A DNA stretch of 64,000 bases from Hyphomicrobium sp. ghe19 (GCF_902712875.1 NZ_LR743509.1:2618001-2682000), one strand, 5' to 3'. Counted from the first letter of the stretch, positions 1-9,385 are shown. Program-made: numbers and translations. The notes: generated by a model not told the origin, from the sequence alone.

Positions 1-365
1 GTGACGCTTCATCCGCGAAGCCTGTGCTCACATCTCAGGACTTTATTGATACCGAGAAGATTGAGCAGGCCAAGAAGCTAAAGGGCGATGTCCGGGAGCA
101 GAACATCAACGCTCTAATCCGGCAGAACGACTACAGCGGCGCAATGAAGATGATAGACGAAGGCAACAGCAAACCTCCTAAGAGGACTGTTGCTTCCAAG
201 GGTGGTGCTCGTGCAAGCGATGTCTCCACTGTGGAAATCGGACCATTCATCAACATGCTCACGCGTCGCGCCTTCTGGATGAGTGGCGGCAATCACAATC
301 AGATACTTCCTCCAGAGCTATCCCGGTCAAACTCGGACGGCACGCTGAAGGAACCTAAGAAGTAA
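1..365 (+). CDS. C-terminal part of a phage internal virion protein (gp15 position)
   Basis: The reading frame is open from the first base to a TAA at 363-365, so this is the end of a gene that begins to the left; an internal GTG at 24 need not be a start. About 120 residues are visible, rich in charged residues, with no motif I recognise. Its position directly before the gp16-like ejection protein is that of the T7 internal core proteins gp14/gp15, which form the ejectosome. The assignment rests on position only. A terminator-like hairpin follows. Confidence 0.5.
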   Translation, partial: DASSAKPVLTSQDFIDTEKIEQAKKLKGDVREQNINALIRQNDYSGAMKMIDEGNSKPPKRTVASKGGARASDVSTVEIGPFINMLTRRAFWMSGGNHNQILPPELSRSNSDGTLKEPKK

Positions 366-391
366 CTACCCACGTCATAGATCAAAACAAG

Positions 392-426
392 AAGGCCTCA
401 TCATCTGCGGATGGTGGGGCTTTTTT
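392..426 (+). terminator. Rho-independent terminator between virion genes
   Basis: A stem of up to 14 pairs (several G-U) with a TGCG loop is followed by six T residues. It lies in the 74-bp gap between two virion genes, so it probably lowers rather than abolishes read-through. The ribosome site GGAGA of the next gene follows at 431-435. Confidence 0.75.
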
Positions 427-439
427 CTTTGGAGAACTA

Positions 440-3400
440 ATGAACGACAACCCACTATTCACTACGGACGAAGAAGCCAAGAAGAACAGCACACAGGTCA
501 ACCCTGTAGCTCAGGCTGCTGAGGCGGCAGACGCAGCTGTGAACACTCCGTCCGATCAACCGGCTACTGTTACAACTCCTGAACCTGAACTGACAGGAAG
601 AGACCTGAACAAGTATGTCAAGGTCGTCACAAGCCTCACTGATGGCAACGTAGACCACAACGTTGATATGCTTCAGAAGCCGTTCATCGGCTCCCTGAGC
701 AAAGCTCTTCAGGCAATGCCAGAGGACTTGCGTGCTGCCATCCAGGTAGAGCAAGCCGGTCGCTCCAGGGCATACCAAACGCGACTCTATCAGCGTCACA
801 AGCTGGGCGGACCTCTCGCGGCTCCTCCAGGTCACTCACGGCATGAGACAGGTAACGCTGTAGACATCGGTCCTACTAGTGGCACTGAGAGAGACCCTAA
901 GTTCCAAGCTGCACTCAACTGGCTCTACCAGAACGGTGAGGCTTACGGGATTCTCAATCCCCCCTCTATTCGCAATCGCGATAGTGGACACTTCCAGTGG
1001 GTAGGTCAGCCTAAGGTGGCTGGACCTGACAAATCACTCCGTACCAATACCATTCCCTACGAAGTGAAGAACGCCATTGAACTTACCGCACACAAGTACG
1101 GTCTCGATCGCAGGATGCTGTACTCCATCGCGTATGGTGAAAGCACGTATGGAATCGCCCCTCCATCATCGGTCGGCGCTACTGGACTATTCCAGATGAC
1201 GGCTGAAACTTGGGGAGACCTGGTTAAACGTAACGGCAAGAACTTTCCTGAGATCACAAATTGGGACCGCAACAATCCTCTTCACAATGCACTTATGATG
1301 GGAGCGTTCACGCGAGAGAACCAAGCAATCCTTCACGAGAAGCTTGGCCGTGACCCTACCCCTGGTGAGGTCTACGGTGCACACTTCTTAGGTGCTTCGG
1401 GTTACAGCCGCTTTGTTGACTACGCGAAGAATAACCCCCATGCGCCGGCAGCTGATGGTGTTGGTGCAAAGTCCGTAGCAGCCAACAAGACAGTGTTCTT
1501 CCGCAAGGACGGCGTTGCTCGTACCGCTGAAGAAGTTCAGATGTGGATGGACCGCAAGGCCTCCACGGCTCCCGGCTTCAATGACGACAATGAGAAGGTG
1601 AAAGCTCTCATCGATAAGTCACAGGAAGGCTACAAGTCTATCCCTGGAGTTGGTGAAGCCGTGGCTCTTTCCGAAGGTAAGGTGAGCGAGGCGACTGCTG
1701 GTGCCAACCTCGCTCTAGCTGCTCAGGTAGAGAATGCACGTCGCAACTCTCGTAAGAATGCCTCTCAAAACGGCGTAGCTGCTGAACCTAACCTTGGTGT
1801 TGGTTACAAGAAGATAGACCTGGAGGACATCTATGCTCCTCCTTCCATCAACTCTCGTGACATCTCGAAGAAGATCGAAGAGCAGATGAACCATCGCGAA
1901 GAGGTTGCTTCTCTTAGCACGCTTGCGCTGGACGCCTTCAGAGACACTCAGACCCTCTCGTGGATGTTCGCTGGTGCTCCAGGCATGAGGCCTGATCCGA
2001 ACTACATGATGACTGAGGAGATGGCTAAGAAGCTCATCGAAGGTGTTGACCCTAGGTATCACTCCTGGATCATCAACAGCTACTCTGAAGCTCAGGCCGG
2101 TAAGGCACGTGAAGACGCTCTAGCCTTCCAAGCTGGAGAGAAGCGCCTTGACGAAGCTGGCATCACAGGCACGGCGCTTAGGATTGCTTCGAGCTTCCTA
2201 GACCCCGTTACCTTGGGTGTTGCCATAGGTACTGAAGGTCTTGCTGCTCCTCTCGTGTTCGGTAAGACCGCGCAAAGTGTTGGCAAGCTAAAGGCTGGAC
2301 TGTTGGCTTCAGCTGGAAACGTCGCTGCTACAGGTGTCCTTCAGGTTGCTGGCGATCCTCGCATCACTGGACAGGATTACGTCCTTGCTGGTGTTGCTGG
2401 CTTTGGACTTGGTGCTCTCTTCGGAAGAAGTGGAAGGGTCTTAGCAGAGAACGAAAAGCTTGCTGACCAAGCGGCTTCTGTAGTGGATGACATCGTAAAG
2501 GCTAAGCAGGGTTCCTCATCGGCTGGTGCCGCTCAGAACCTTGACGCTCCTTACGTGTCTCCTCAGCTGGAAGCCAATTGGGACAGGCTGAAGAATGAAG
2601 ACGTTTGGGAGTCCCCTGTGTGGGACAAGCTCCCGCTGTGGGGAACTGTCGATAAGACCCTTCAGTCTAAGAACCCTGCTGCACGTCTTGTGGCTCCTTA
2701 CTTGGCTGAGAACGCTGTTGGCTTCAAAGGCCATGGCGTTGTTCCCGTCGCTGCATCCGAAAGAGGCAAGCGATTGGAGGGCTCATTCGATGCCCGCTAC
2801 ACGGACCATCACCGCACTCACTACGAGGAGTACCTCAAAGAAGCGGGTGGCAACTGGGTGGATAAGTGGCGTCTCACTGGTGAGTTCGCTGACAAGGTAG
2901 GCCTAGCAATCCGGGAGCGTGATCCCGCTGTTAGGGCGAAGATGTCTCCAGCTGCTGTGAAGATGGCAGACAGGCAGATAGCTCTTCAGGATGAACTCCT
3001 AGAACTGGAGAAGAACCCTGGCGCCTGGATGGGCAAGGAGATGCAGTCAGTCCAAGGCTTCAATGATGTAGTGAACAAAGGTTCCTACCTCATGCGTGTT
3101 TGGGACAACGCCAAGCTGAAGACGTTAGGTCTTCCTAAGCTTCAGCGAATGCTCCGTGGCGCTATCCGTGCTGAACAGCCAGACCTCGAAGAGGCTTACG
3201 TTAGACGCCTTGCAGATGGTGCTGCTGAGAAGATGATGGACCGCACTCACGGTCTTGACGACTACTTCGAGCGTGCAATGACCGGCGCTGATGAGGAATC
3301 TCTTAAGCGTGTGCTTAGAGAGTTCGACTTCGTTGAAGAGGAGATGGATGAAGTCCTCTCCAAGTTCAAGCAGGCCAAAGAGGCAGACGCCAAGAATCCC

Positions 3401-5407
3401 GCGCGGTCTAAGCGTAGGATGATCCTCAATGAGACCTACGAGACTGAGATCGATGGACAGAAGTACAAGCTAAGTGACTTCCTGGTCAATGATGGCCCGG
3501 CACTCTTCAAGGCTCGGAACCGTCAGGCCACTTCACGTATCGCTCTAGCTCAGGTTCAAATCCATGATCCTAAGACTGGTGAACTGCTAGTTGATGGTAT
3601 CCGTTCTGATGCTGACTTCGAGAAGCTCATCACTCAGGTGAAGACTCGTGGTGGTAAGGAAGGTCAGACACCAAGGCAGATCGCTTCCGACGAAGCTCAG
3701 CTTAGGTTCATCTATGACTACATGACAGGCCGTCTAAAGATGCCTGACAGTAAGCTCATGGATGCTCTACGCCTTGTGCAGAAGTTCAACTTCTCACGAG
3801 TGATGAACCAAGTAGGCTTCGCTCAGATTCCCGAAATGGCGACAACTGTTGCTCAGCTTGGAATCCGAGCCTCAATGGAACACATGCCTGAGTTCCGACG
3901 AATCCTCGGGATGAAGGCCTCACACCTTGAGCGTCACGGTACGCTTGATGAGTTCCAAGCCTTCACAGGTCAGAGCACAGCCATGCTCCGGTCTCACATC
4001 ACGTCACGCTTCGATGATGAAGCCACCAATGGGTTCCACAAGTACACCAAGGGTTCGATGTTCGATAAGGCCGAAGCAGGAATGGAGAACCTCAACAGAG
4101 CAACCTCCACCCTCTCTGGCATGAATGGCATCACCGATATGATGCAGAACTGGAACGCTAAGATCGTAGGTCAGACCTTCGTGAACCTAGCGCATGGCGC
4201 AAAGGAAGTGGATGGGAAGCTAGTCTTCTCTCACGCCAACATCCGGCGCATCAAATCGCTTGGCATCGAAACTGAGAAGACCTCCAAGTTCCGCTACAAA
4301 AATCCCAAGTACAAAGGGGTGGATATGCGGAAGGCTAAGGAGGAGTACGACGCTGTAGTGAAGTCCGCTAAGGCTGACGCTGCTTCCAAGTTGTCTCCTG
4401 AAGATAAGAAGCTCCTTGAGGTCGCTAACATCCGACTGAAGGAGATGGAGTTCAACAACAGCATTGGCAGGGATGTAGACCTTCCTGACATCGAAGCAGT
4501 CACCAAACAGATCGATGAGCTTCTCGCTAAGGGAGGCTACACGCTTCCTAAGGCTCCAGGCTTCAAGGGAGAGGCTAAGTGGATCGAAGGTGAAGGCACG
4601 ATGCTTGAACGCATTACCCGCCAGATCAAGGAACACGCTACGACTGAGAAGGGAATCTATAACGACAAGAAGTTCCAACTAATGAACTACAATTCATGGA
4701 CGGACCTCGAAGCTCGTGAAGCTTTCATCGACTCATTGTTCCGTGCTTCCCGCCGAATGGTGCAGGAGAACGATGTAGGACAAATGGCTACCTGGATGTC
4801 CAATCCAATGGTACGCGTCCTCCTCCAGTTCCGTACCTTCATGGTCGCTGGCTTCTCGAAGCAGCTGCTCCACAACCTTCACATGAGTGGGGCTATGGGT
4901 GGCGGCTTTGATAGGCAGAACGCTTCTCAGGCATTCGGCTACTTCACTGCCTCTGTTGTCATGGGTGGTCTAGCCTATGCGATGCAGATGAAGCTTCAGG
5001 CTGCTGGCAGAAGCGATGCTGACGAGTGGCTCTATGACGAGAAGAAGGGGAAGCTCACCCACGAGAACTTGGCGAAAGCCGCAGTTCAACGTGCAGGGTG
5101 GTCTTCAATTATCCCCCTAGTCATGGACTCGGCTAAAGTTGGTCAGATGTTGACAGGTGATCCGCTCTTCGATGCACGGACTACAGGTCAGTCCTCAGAC
5201 CTCATATTTGGCAACCCTACAGTTGGCCTATTGGATCAGGTCACTTCCCTTGGCCCGTCCATTGGGAACATGATCCGTGAAGATCGTTCTCCAACTCAAG
5301 CAGAACTTAGGAAGGCATTCTCGCTCCTTCCGTTCCAGAACCTCATGGGTGTGCAGCAAACGTTCAACTACATGATCTCTGGATTTGACGAGACCAAGCC
5401 GCGTTAA
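440..5407 (+). CDS. Giant internal virion (ejection) protein with M15 peptidase and lytic transglycosylase domains
   Basis: This 1655-residue protein sits at the position of T7 gp16, which is ejected into the host and opens the peptidoglycan for DNA entry. Residues about 60-195 resemble a D-Ala-D-Ala carboxypeptidase (VanY/M15), with the metal-site pattern SRHETGNAVDIG near 133-144 and a second histidine in HFQW. Residues about 210-325 resemble a soluble lytic transglycosylase, with the catalytic Glu in GESTYG and the motif GATGLFQM. The remaining 1300 residues are helical and alanine/lysine-rich, as in channel-forming core proteins, with a few hydrophobic stretches near 635-720 and in the last 200 residues. 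The start is an ATG with GGAGA just upstream. T7 gp16 has only the transglycosylase, so the added peptidase domain is notable. Confidence 0.88.
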   Translation: MNDNPLFTTDEEAKKNSTQVNPVAQAAEAADAAVNTPSDQPATVTTPEPELTGRDLNKYVKVVTSLTDGNVDHNVDMLQKPFIGSLSKALQAMPEDLRAAIQVEQAGRSRAYQTRLYQRHKLGGPLAAPPGHSRHETGNAVDIGPTSGTERDPKFQAALNWLYQNGEAYGILNPPSIRNRDSGHFQWVGQPKVAGPDKSLRTNTIPYEVKNAIELTAHKYGLDRRMLYSIAYGESTYGIAPPSSVGATGLFQMTAETWGDLVKRNGKNFPEITNWDRNNPLHNALMMGAFTRENQAILHEKLGRDPTPGEVYGAHFLGASGYSRFVDYAKNNPHAPAADGVGAKSVAANKTVFFRKDGVARTAEEVQMWMDRKASTAPGFNDDNEKVKALIDKSQEGYKSIPGVGEAVALSEGKVSEATAGANLALAAQVENARRNSRKNASQNGVAAEPNLGVGYKKIDLEDIYAPPSINSRDISKKIEEQMNHREEVASLSTLALDAFRDTQTLSWMFAGAPGMRPDPNYMMTEEMAKKLIEGVDPRYHSWIINSYSEAQAGKAREDALAFQAGEKRLDEAGITGTALRIASSFLDPVTLGVAIGTEGLAAPLVFGKTAQSVGKLKAGLLASAGNVAATGVLQVAGDPRITGQDYVLAGVAGFGLGALFGRSGRVLAENEKLADQAASVVDDIVKAKQGSSSAGAAQNLDAPYVSPQLEANWDRLKNEDVWESPVWDKLPLWGTVDKTLQSKNPAARLVAPYLAENAVGFKGHGVVPVAASERGKRLEGSFDARYTDHHRTHYEEYLKEAGGNWVDKWRLTGEFADKVGLAIRERDPAVRAKMSPAAVKMADRQIALQDELLELEKNPGAWMGKEMQSVQGFNDVVNKGSYLMRVWDNAKLKTLGLPKLQRMLRGAIRAEQPDLEEAYVRRLADGAAEKMMDRTHGLDDYFERAMTGADEESLKRVLREFDFVEEEMDEVLSKFKQAKEADAKNPARSKRRMILNETYETEIDGQKYKLSDFLVNDGPALFKARNRQATSRIALAQVQIHDPKTGELLVDGIRSDADFEKLITQVKTRGGKEGQTPRQIASDEAQLRFIYDYMTGRLKMPDSKLMDALRLVQKFNFSRVMNQVGFAQIPEMATTVAQLGIRASMEHMPEFRRILGMKASHLERHGTLDEFQAFTGQSTAMLRSHITSRFDDEATNGFHKYTKGSMFDKAEAGMENLNRATSTLSGMNGITDMMQNWNAKIVGQTFVNLAHGAKEVDGKLVFSHANIRRIKSLGIETEKTSKFRYKNPKYKGVDMRKAKEEYDAVVKSAKADAASKLSPEDKKLLEVANIRLKEMEFNNSIGRDVDLPDIEAVTKQIDELLAKGGYTLPKAPGFKGEAKWIEGEGTMLERITRQIKEHATTEKGIYNDKKFQLMNYNSWTDLEAREAFIDSLFRASRRMVQENDVGQMATWMSNPMVRVLLQFRTFMVAGFSKQLLHNLHMSGAMGGGFDRQNASQAFGYFTASVVMGGLAYAMQMKLQAAGRSDADEWLYDEKKGKLTHENLAKAAVQRAGWSSIIPLVMDSAKVGQMLTGDPLFDARTTGQSSDLIFGNPTVGLLDQVTSLGPSIGNMIREDRSPTQAELRKAFSLLPFQNLMGVQQTFNYMISGFDETKPR

Positions 5408-5418
5408 AAGACGCCATT

Positions 5419-5446
5419 AGGGGGAGGGGAGCCATTCCCTCCTCCT
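5419..5446 (+). terminator. Stem-loop between ejection protein and tail fibre genes
   Basis: An 11-pair G-rich/C-rich stem (arms 5419-5430 and 5436-5446, one bulged G) has the loop GCCAT. No T run follows, so it may be an mRNA processing or stability hairpin rather than a true terminator. Confidence 0.5.
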
Positions 5447-5474
5447 AGTGAACTCCCAAGGAGTAACTACCAGA

Positions 5475-7661
5475 ATGGCATACAGTAAGGTGACCATCCC
5501 CGCTGATGGCACCACAGACACCTTCACGTTTTCTTTTGGCTACCTCTACGCTGATCATATTGAAGCCTATAAGAACGGCATCAAGATCGCAGGTAGAACC
5601 CTCCCCACAGCCTCCTCAGTAAAGCTGAACACAAGCGTGGCGAATGGTGATGTCATCATCATCCAGCGCATTACCCCTCGTGATAAGCTTCTCGTATCGA
5701 TGCCTAACTCCGGTACATTCCGTGGTAAGGACATCAACGCCATGGCTCTCCAGACGTTGTACATCGCTCAGGAGGTCTTCGATAACCTGACGACCATCGT
5801 CCAGTTGGCTGTGGACAATACGATGGACGCTCTAAACCATCGAATCTCTAACGTCCTCGATCCAGTCAATCCTCAAGACGCCGTTACTAAGCGTTGGGCT
5901 GAGACCGCTATGGACTCAGAACTTGCTCAAGCGATTGCCGCAAAGAATGCAGCAGTTGACGCGAAGAACGCCTCTGACACCAACAAAGCAGGCACGGCCG
6001 CAGATCGCACACAGACCGGCTTAGACCGTACTGCTGTGGCTAACGATAAGACGACCGTAGCTTCTGACAAAGCCGCTGTAGCAGCGAACAAGACAGCCAC
6101 GGATAACAACGTCACGGCTGCTGCTGGTTCCGCAAGCGCTGCTTCAGGCTCAGCTTCAACAGCTTCAAACGCTGCAAGCACGGCTACTACTCAGGCTGGC
6201 ATTGCTACGACGAAGGCGACACAGACCGCTACTGATGCAGTCGCTACTGCCGCTGACCGTGTTCAGACCGGACTTGATAGAACTGCCGCTGCCGCCGATG
6301 CAGTGAAGACCAATGGTGATCGATACGCTACTGGTCTGGATCGTGTGCAGACAGGTCTGGATCGTACTGCTACCGCAGCTGACCGTGTACAGACCGGACA
6401 AGACAGAACAGCCGTTGCAAACGATAAGACGACCGTTGCGAACGATAAAGCAGCTGTAGCATCAGACAAGGCTACCGTAGCTGCCGATAAAGCTACCGTT
6501 GCGGCTGACAAAGGTCTTGCTGAAAGCTACCGCCTAGCGTCTTTCAACTACGCCAATGCCGCTTCTGCTTCAGCTACAAACGCTGGCATCTCACTCACGG
6601 ACTTCCGCAAGTATTACCTTGGTGGCTTCGCTACCGATCCTACCAAAGACCTCACAGGTGCCACGCTTACTGAGGGTGCTCTCTATTGGAACACCGTAGC
6701 TAAGACGCTGAAGAACTGGAATGGTGCTACATGGGTAGCTGTAGGTCTCACCACTGGTGGTGCAGTCGCAGTCACTCCTGTGGGTGCCCTCGTAGCTACC
6801 AACGCTCAGGCTGCCTTCCAGGAACTTGACGCTGACCTCACAGCTGAGATCACGGCACGCATTGCTGGTGATAACGCTAAGGTTAGCAAGTCCGGTGACA
6901 CGATGACCGGCAGGTTGAACACTGCAGGCTTCACGTGGGGGAAGTCACACTCCATCGCGGGCGTTGACCTTGACACCTTGATGACTGCTGGCTTCTACAG
7001 CGGACCCAACCTTGTTAATGCTCCAACAAACACTTGGTATCAGGTCTCAGTTCAAACCTACAACACCTACGTCATCGGGGACACGAGCACGCATCATGTC
7101 TATCAGCACATAATCCCTATCAACCCTGGTTTTGACTCGTGGCATCGCACGTGTAACGCAGGTGTGTGGGGACCGTGGCGCAAGATCATTGACGGTGGAA
7201 ACCATCTCAATGCACCTGATGTGATCATTGAAGAACAGCAACCTTCTGGCACAAACGCTGGAACGTTCACTAGTGGTGGCTGGCAGTTTCGTGCGCTGAA
7301 CACAGTGGTCCGTAACGTCGGTAATATTGCTTCACTTGCCTCCTCCCTAATCACACTCCCTGCTGGTTCTTATTACTTCGTCTGGTCAGCCACTGGCTAT
7401 CAGGCTGGCAGTCACAGAACTAAGATTCAGGATGAGACGAACAACGTAGAACTATTCGGAGGCTCAACAGAGACGCAGGGTGGGGCATTGAATGCGTGCT
7501 CACGCTCTCACGGAAGTGGCGTAGCTACCTTCACAGCATCTCGCACCGTGTCACTCAAGCATAGATGCCAGAGCACCAAGTCAACAGATGGATTCGGTGG
7601 TGCTGCTGGGTTTAGCGTTCCTGAAGTCTACTCTCGTCTCGAAATTTGGAAGATAGCATAA
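5475..7661 (+). CDS. T7 gp17-type tail fibre protein
   Basis: About the first 120 residues (starting MAYSKVTIPADG) match the N-terminal tail-attachment domain of T7 tail fibres. Residues about 155-350 consist of alanine-rich heptads of the form D(K/R)xxVAx, expected to build a trimeric coiled-coil shaft. Residues about 490-580 carry a pyocin-knob-like domain (FYSGPNL, then WGPWRKI), and the C-terminal part, ending LEIWKIA, is the likely receptor-binding tip. A GTG at 5448 would add nine residues, but AAGGAG at 5457-5462 better serves the ATG at 5475, although the 12-base spacing is long. The stop is immediately followed by the next ATG. Confidence 0.9.
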   Translation: MAYSKVTIPADGTTDTFTFSFGYLYADHIEAYKNGIKIAGRTLPTASSVKLNTSVANGDVIIIQRITPRDKLLVSMPNSGTFRGKDINAMALQTLYIAQEVFDNLTTIVQLAVDNTMDALNHRISNVLDPVNPQDAVTKRWAETAMDSELAQAIAAKNAAVDAKNASDTNKAGTAADRTQTGLDRTAVANDKTTVASDKAAVAANKTATDNNVTAAAGSASAASGSASTASNAASTATTQAGIATTKATQTATDAVATAADRVQTGLDRTAAAADAVKTNGDRYATGLDRVQTGLDRTATAADRVQTGQDRTAVANDKTTVANDKAAVASDKATVAADKATVAADKGLAESYRLASFNYANAASASATNAGISLTDFRKYYLGGFATDPTKDLTGATLTEGALYWNTVAKTLKNWNGATWVAVGLTTGGAVAVTPVGALVATNAQAAFQELDADLTAEITARIAGDNAKVSKSGDTMTGRLNTAGFTWGKSHSIAGVDLDTLMTAGFYSGPNLVNAPTNTWYQVSVQTYNTYVIGDTSTHHVYQHIIPINPGFDSWHRTCNAGVWGPWRKIIDGGNHLNAPDVIIEEQQPSGTNAGTFTSGGWQFRALNTVVRNVGNIASLASSLITLPAGSYYFVWSATGYQAGSHRTKIQDETNNVELFGGSTETQGGALNACSRSHGSGVATFTASRTVSLKHRCQSTKSTDGFGGAAGFSVPEVYSRLEIWKIA

Positions 7662-8069
7662 ATGGACACCGCTCTAATCGCTGGTGGTGTCGTCACCCAA
7701 GTGTGGCGTGACACTGCTAAAGACACCCTCGAAGGCGTCGAAGGAACTCTTGTGGAGTTCGCACCTAACGAAGTCGTATGTGGGATGCTGTGGAATGGAA
7801 GTCAGCTTTCAGTCCCCACTCCGGTAACCGCAGTCCCCACTGTGGTCTCTCCCTATCAGGCCCGCATTGTCCTGCTTCAGGCCGGACTTATGGATGAAGT
7901 CGAAGCAATGATGGCTTCCCCTGATATAGAGCCCGCTGCCAAGATTGCATGGGAGTATGCGACTGGCTTCTACCGCGACTCTCCATTCATCAACACGTTG
8001 GGCTCATCTCTCGGTCTGACCTCAAGTCAGATTGATGATCTCTTCATCGCTGCCTCGCAGGTGCCCTAA
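7662..8069 (+). CDS. Small phage tail-fibre-associated protein
   Basis: The 135-residue protein starts directly after the tail fibre stop and overlaps the next start (TAATG), so the three genes are translationally linked. Its C-terminal half (SPYQARIVLLQAGL, then AWEYATGF, then GLTSSQIDDLF) resembles a helical module often found at the end of tail fibre or fibre-assembly proteins of alphaproteobacterial phages. A fibre-assembly or tip-associated role is inferred from this and from the position. Confidence 0.6.
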   Translation: MDTALIAGGVVTQVWRDTAKDTLEGVEGTLVEFAPNEVVCGMLWNGSQLSVPTPVTAVPTVVSPYQARIVLLQAGLMDEVEAMMASPDIEPAAKIAWEYATGFYRDSPFINTLGSSLGLTSSQIDDLFIAASQVP

Positions 8070-8296
8070 TGACACCTGAACTACACAGAGCACTGGGCAA
8101 CCTTGAGGGTAAGATGGACATCCTCATTGAACGAAGCGCTAAGGATGAGAAGGAGCGTGATGCCATCTCAGATCGCGTCACCGTCCTTGAGACATCGGCC
8201 CACACTCAGAAGACTGTCATCGCATTGGTCGCCTCATTCATCGGCATCGTCATGACCTTTGCTGTGGATGTCATCAAAGCCAAACTATTCAGCTAA
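8069..8296 (+). CDS. Probable holin (coiled coil plus one membrane helix)
   Basis: The 75-residue protein has a charged, helical N-terminal half (residues 1-48, coiled-coil-like) and one hydrophobic segment at about 50-66, ending in a short basic tail. This layout matches XhlA-like holins, and the place between tail fibre and small terminase is where T7 carries holin gene 17.5. It would permeabilise the inner membrane at lysis. No separate endolysin or Rz-type spanin is visible nearby. Confidence 0.6.
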   Translation: MTPELHRALGNLEGKMDILIERSAKDEKERDAISDRVTVLETSAHTQKTVIALVASFIGIVMTFAVDVIKAKLFS

Positions 8297-8299
8297 GCC

Positions 8300-8581
8300 A
8301 TGAGTAAATCAAAACCCCCTAGCAAAGGTAAGGCTACGGAGGGCGCTTTAGGCTCTCTCCATGGTGAACTTGCCAAGGCCTTCACAGACATCCTCAAGGA
8401 TGGAGAGGGCAAGGACGAAGCCGGGAAGAAGATTCCTGCCAAAGCGTCCACCCTCAACGTCATCCGACAGTTCCTCAAGGACAATGAGATCACAGCAGCG
8501 CTGACCCCTAAGTCTCCCTTGGGTGACCTCACAGGTGCACTGCCAACTGACTTCGAGTTCGAGGACGATGATGAGGCCTGA
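8300..8581 (+). CDS. Small terminase subunit (DNA maturase A, gp18-like)
   Basis: The 93-residue protein has a helical centre (KASTLNVIRQFLKDNEI) and a very acidic C-terminus (FEFEDDDEA). This pattern is seen in small terminase subunits of T7-like phages, which recognise DNA and hand it to the large subunit. It sits between holin and large terminase as gp18 does. Four bases separate it from the holin gene. The assignment rests on the helical signature and on position. Confidence 0.7.
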   Translation: MSKSKPPSKGKATEGALGSLHGELAKAFTDILKDGEGKDEAGKKIPAKASTLNVIRQFLKDNEITAALTPKSPLGDLTGALPTDFEFEDDDEA

Positions 8582-8619
8582 GGACACCCCTTAGACCCCC
8601 TCAAATCTTCACAGAGCGA

Positions 8620-8682
8620 CTCCAGGGCGGGCGTTTAGAGACTTCAAGCTACACACATAGCCTGGAGCCTAACGCCCGCCCT
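8620..8682. repeat. Large nested inverted repeat after the small terminase gene
   Basis: Arms at 8624-8638 (AGGGCGGGCGTTTAG) and 8669-8682 (CTAACGCCCGCCCT) pair perfectly except for one bulge, with a 30-base loop. A second pair, CTCCAGG at 8620-8626 and CCTGGAG at 8661-8667, overlaps the same arms, so the RNA could fold in two mutually exclusive ways. It may be a terminator/antiterminator-like element or an RNase III site in the 147-bp gap before the HNH gene. Confidence 0.65.
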
Positions 8683-8714
8683 AGCACGCTTCCAGAGTTG
8701 CACTATCAATTTAC

Positions 8715-8728
8715 CTCACAGGTGTGAG
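8715..8728. promoter_or_regulatory. Palindrome CTCACAggTGTGAG
   Basis: This perfect 6+6 palindrome ends at the base before the TTG start of the HNH-like gene. A matching palindrome with the same arms lies at 12803-12816 in the early region. Two copies of the same dyad in non-coding phage DNA suggest a shared operator, but it could also act as an RNA hairpin. Confidence 0.45.
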
Positions 8729-9385
8729 TTGTCGCAGCCTAAAGAACCCCTTCGAGCAAGAGCCAAGAGCTTGCTCAGGGGAGCCCGCAGACGGGCAAAC
8801 AAGAAGGGCCTGGAAGTCACCCTAACAGAGGGGTGGCTCATGCACAGGCTGAACACCGGGAGATGTGAACGTACTGACATGCGCTTCGTGCTGACCCCTG
8901 AAGGTCGCCCTGGAGTGCCACATCCATTCTCCCCTTCCCTAGATCGCAAAGACCCAACGCTCGGATACACACCTGACAACTGTCAGTTAGTCGTGTGGGT
9001 CTTCAACATAAGCAAGAGTAGTTATGACCAAGAAACCGTCCTCCAGTTCGCGAGGACGCTCATCAACAAAGAAGACAAAGAAAGAGAAGAGCACTCCTAC
9101 AAAGTCTATTCGCAAAAAGCAGGAAGCAAAGAAAGCCGTCGCCTTAAAGTCCCAAGTCGAAGGGGCGGTAACGGCATCCCTGTACGGCGAAAAGATCAAG
9201 GAAGACTTCCGCGTATTCCTCAGGTTGGTGTGGAGACAGCTTCAGCTTCCAGAGCCTACGCCCGTCCAGTTGGACATAGCGAAGTTCCTTCAGCACGGTC
9301 CACGACGCAAAGTCATCGAGGCATTCCGTGGTGTAGGAAAGTCCTGGATCACATCCGCCTACGTCTTATGGCTCCTCTACTGTGA
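8729..9385 (+). CDS. HNH-like endonuclease between the terminase genes (3' end uncertain)
   Basis: The first 110 residues look like a small phage HNH/endonuclease-VII-like protein: a basic N-terminus, CERTDMRF, then PSLDRKDPTLGYTPDNCQLV and a helix with FNISKSSYD. HNH proteins next to terminases assist packaging in several tailed phages; others are homing enzymes. The start is a TTG, with AGGTG a few bases upstream. The frame stays open to 9385 and so overlaps the large terminase by 362 bases in another frame. The last 120 residues are low-complexity and basic, and may be a by-product of terminase coding. Nuclease activity is inferred. Confidence 0.55.
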   Translation: MSQPKEPLRARAKSLLRGARRRANKKGLEVTLTEGWLMHRLNTGRCERTDMRFVLTPEGRPGVPHPFSPSLDRKDPTLGYTPDNCQLVVWVFNISKSSYDQETVLQFARTLINKEDKEREEHSYKVYSQKAGSKESRRLKVPSRRGGNGIPVRRKDQGRLPRIPQVGVETASASRAYARPVGHSEVPSARSTTQSHRGIPWCRKVLDHIRLRLMAPLL

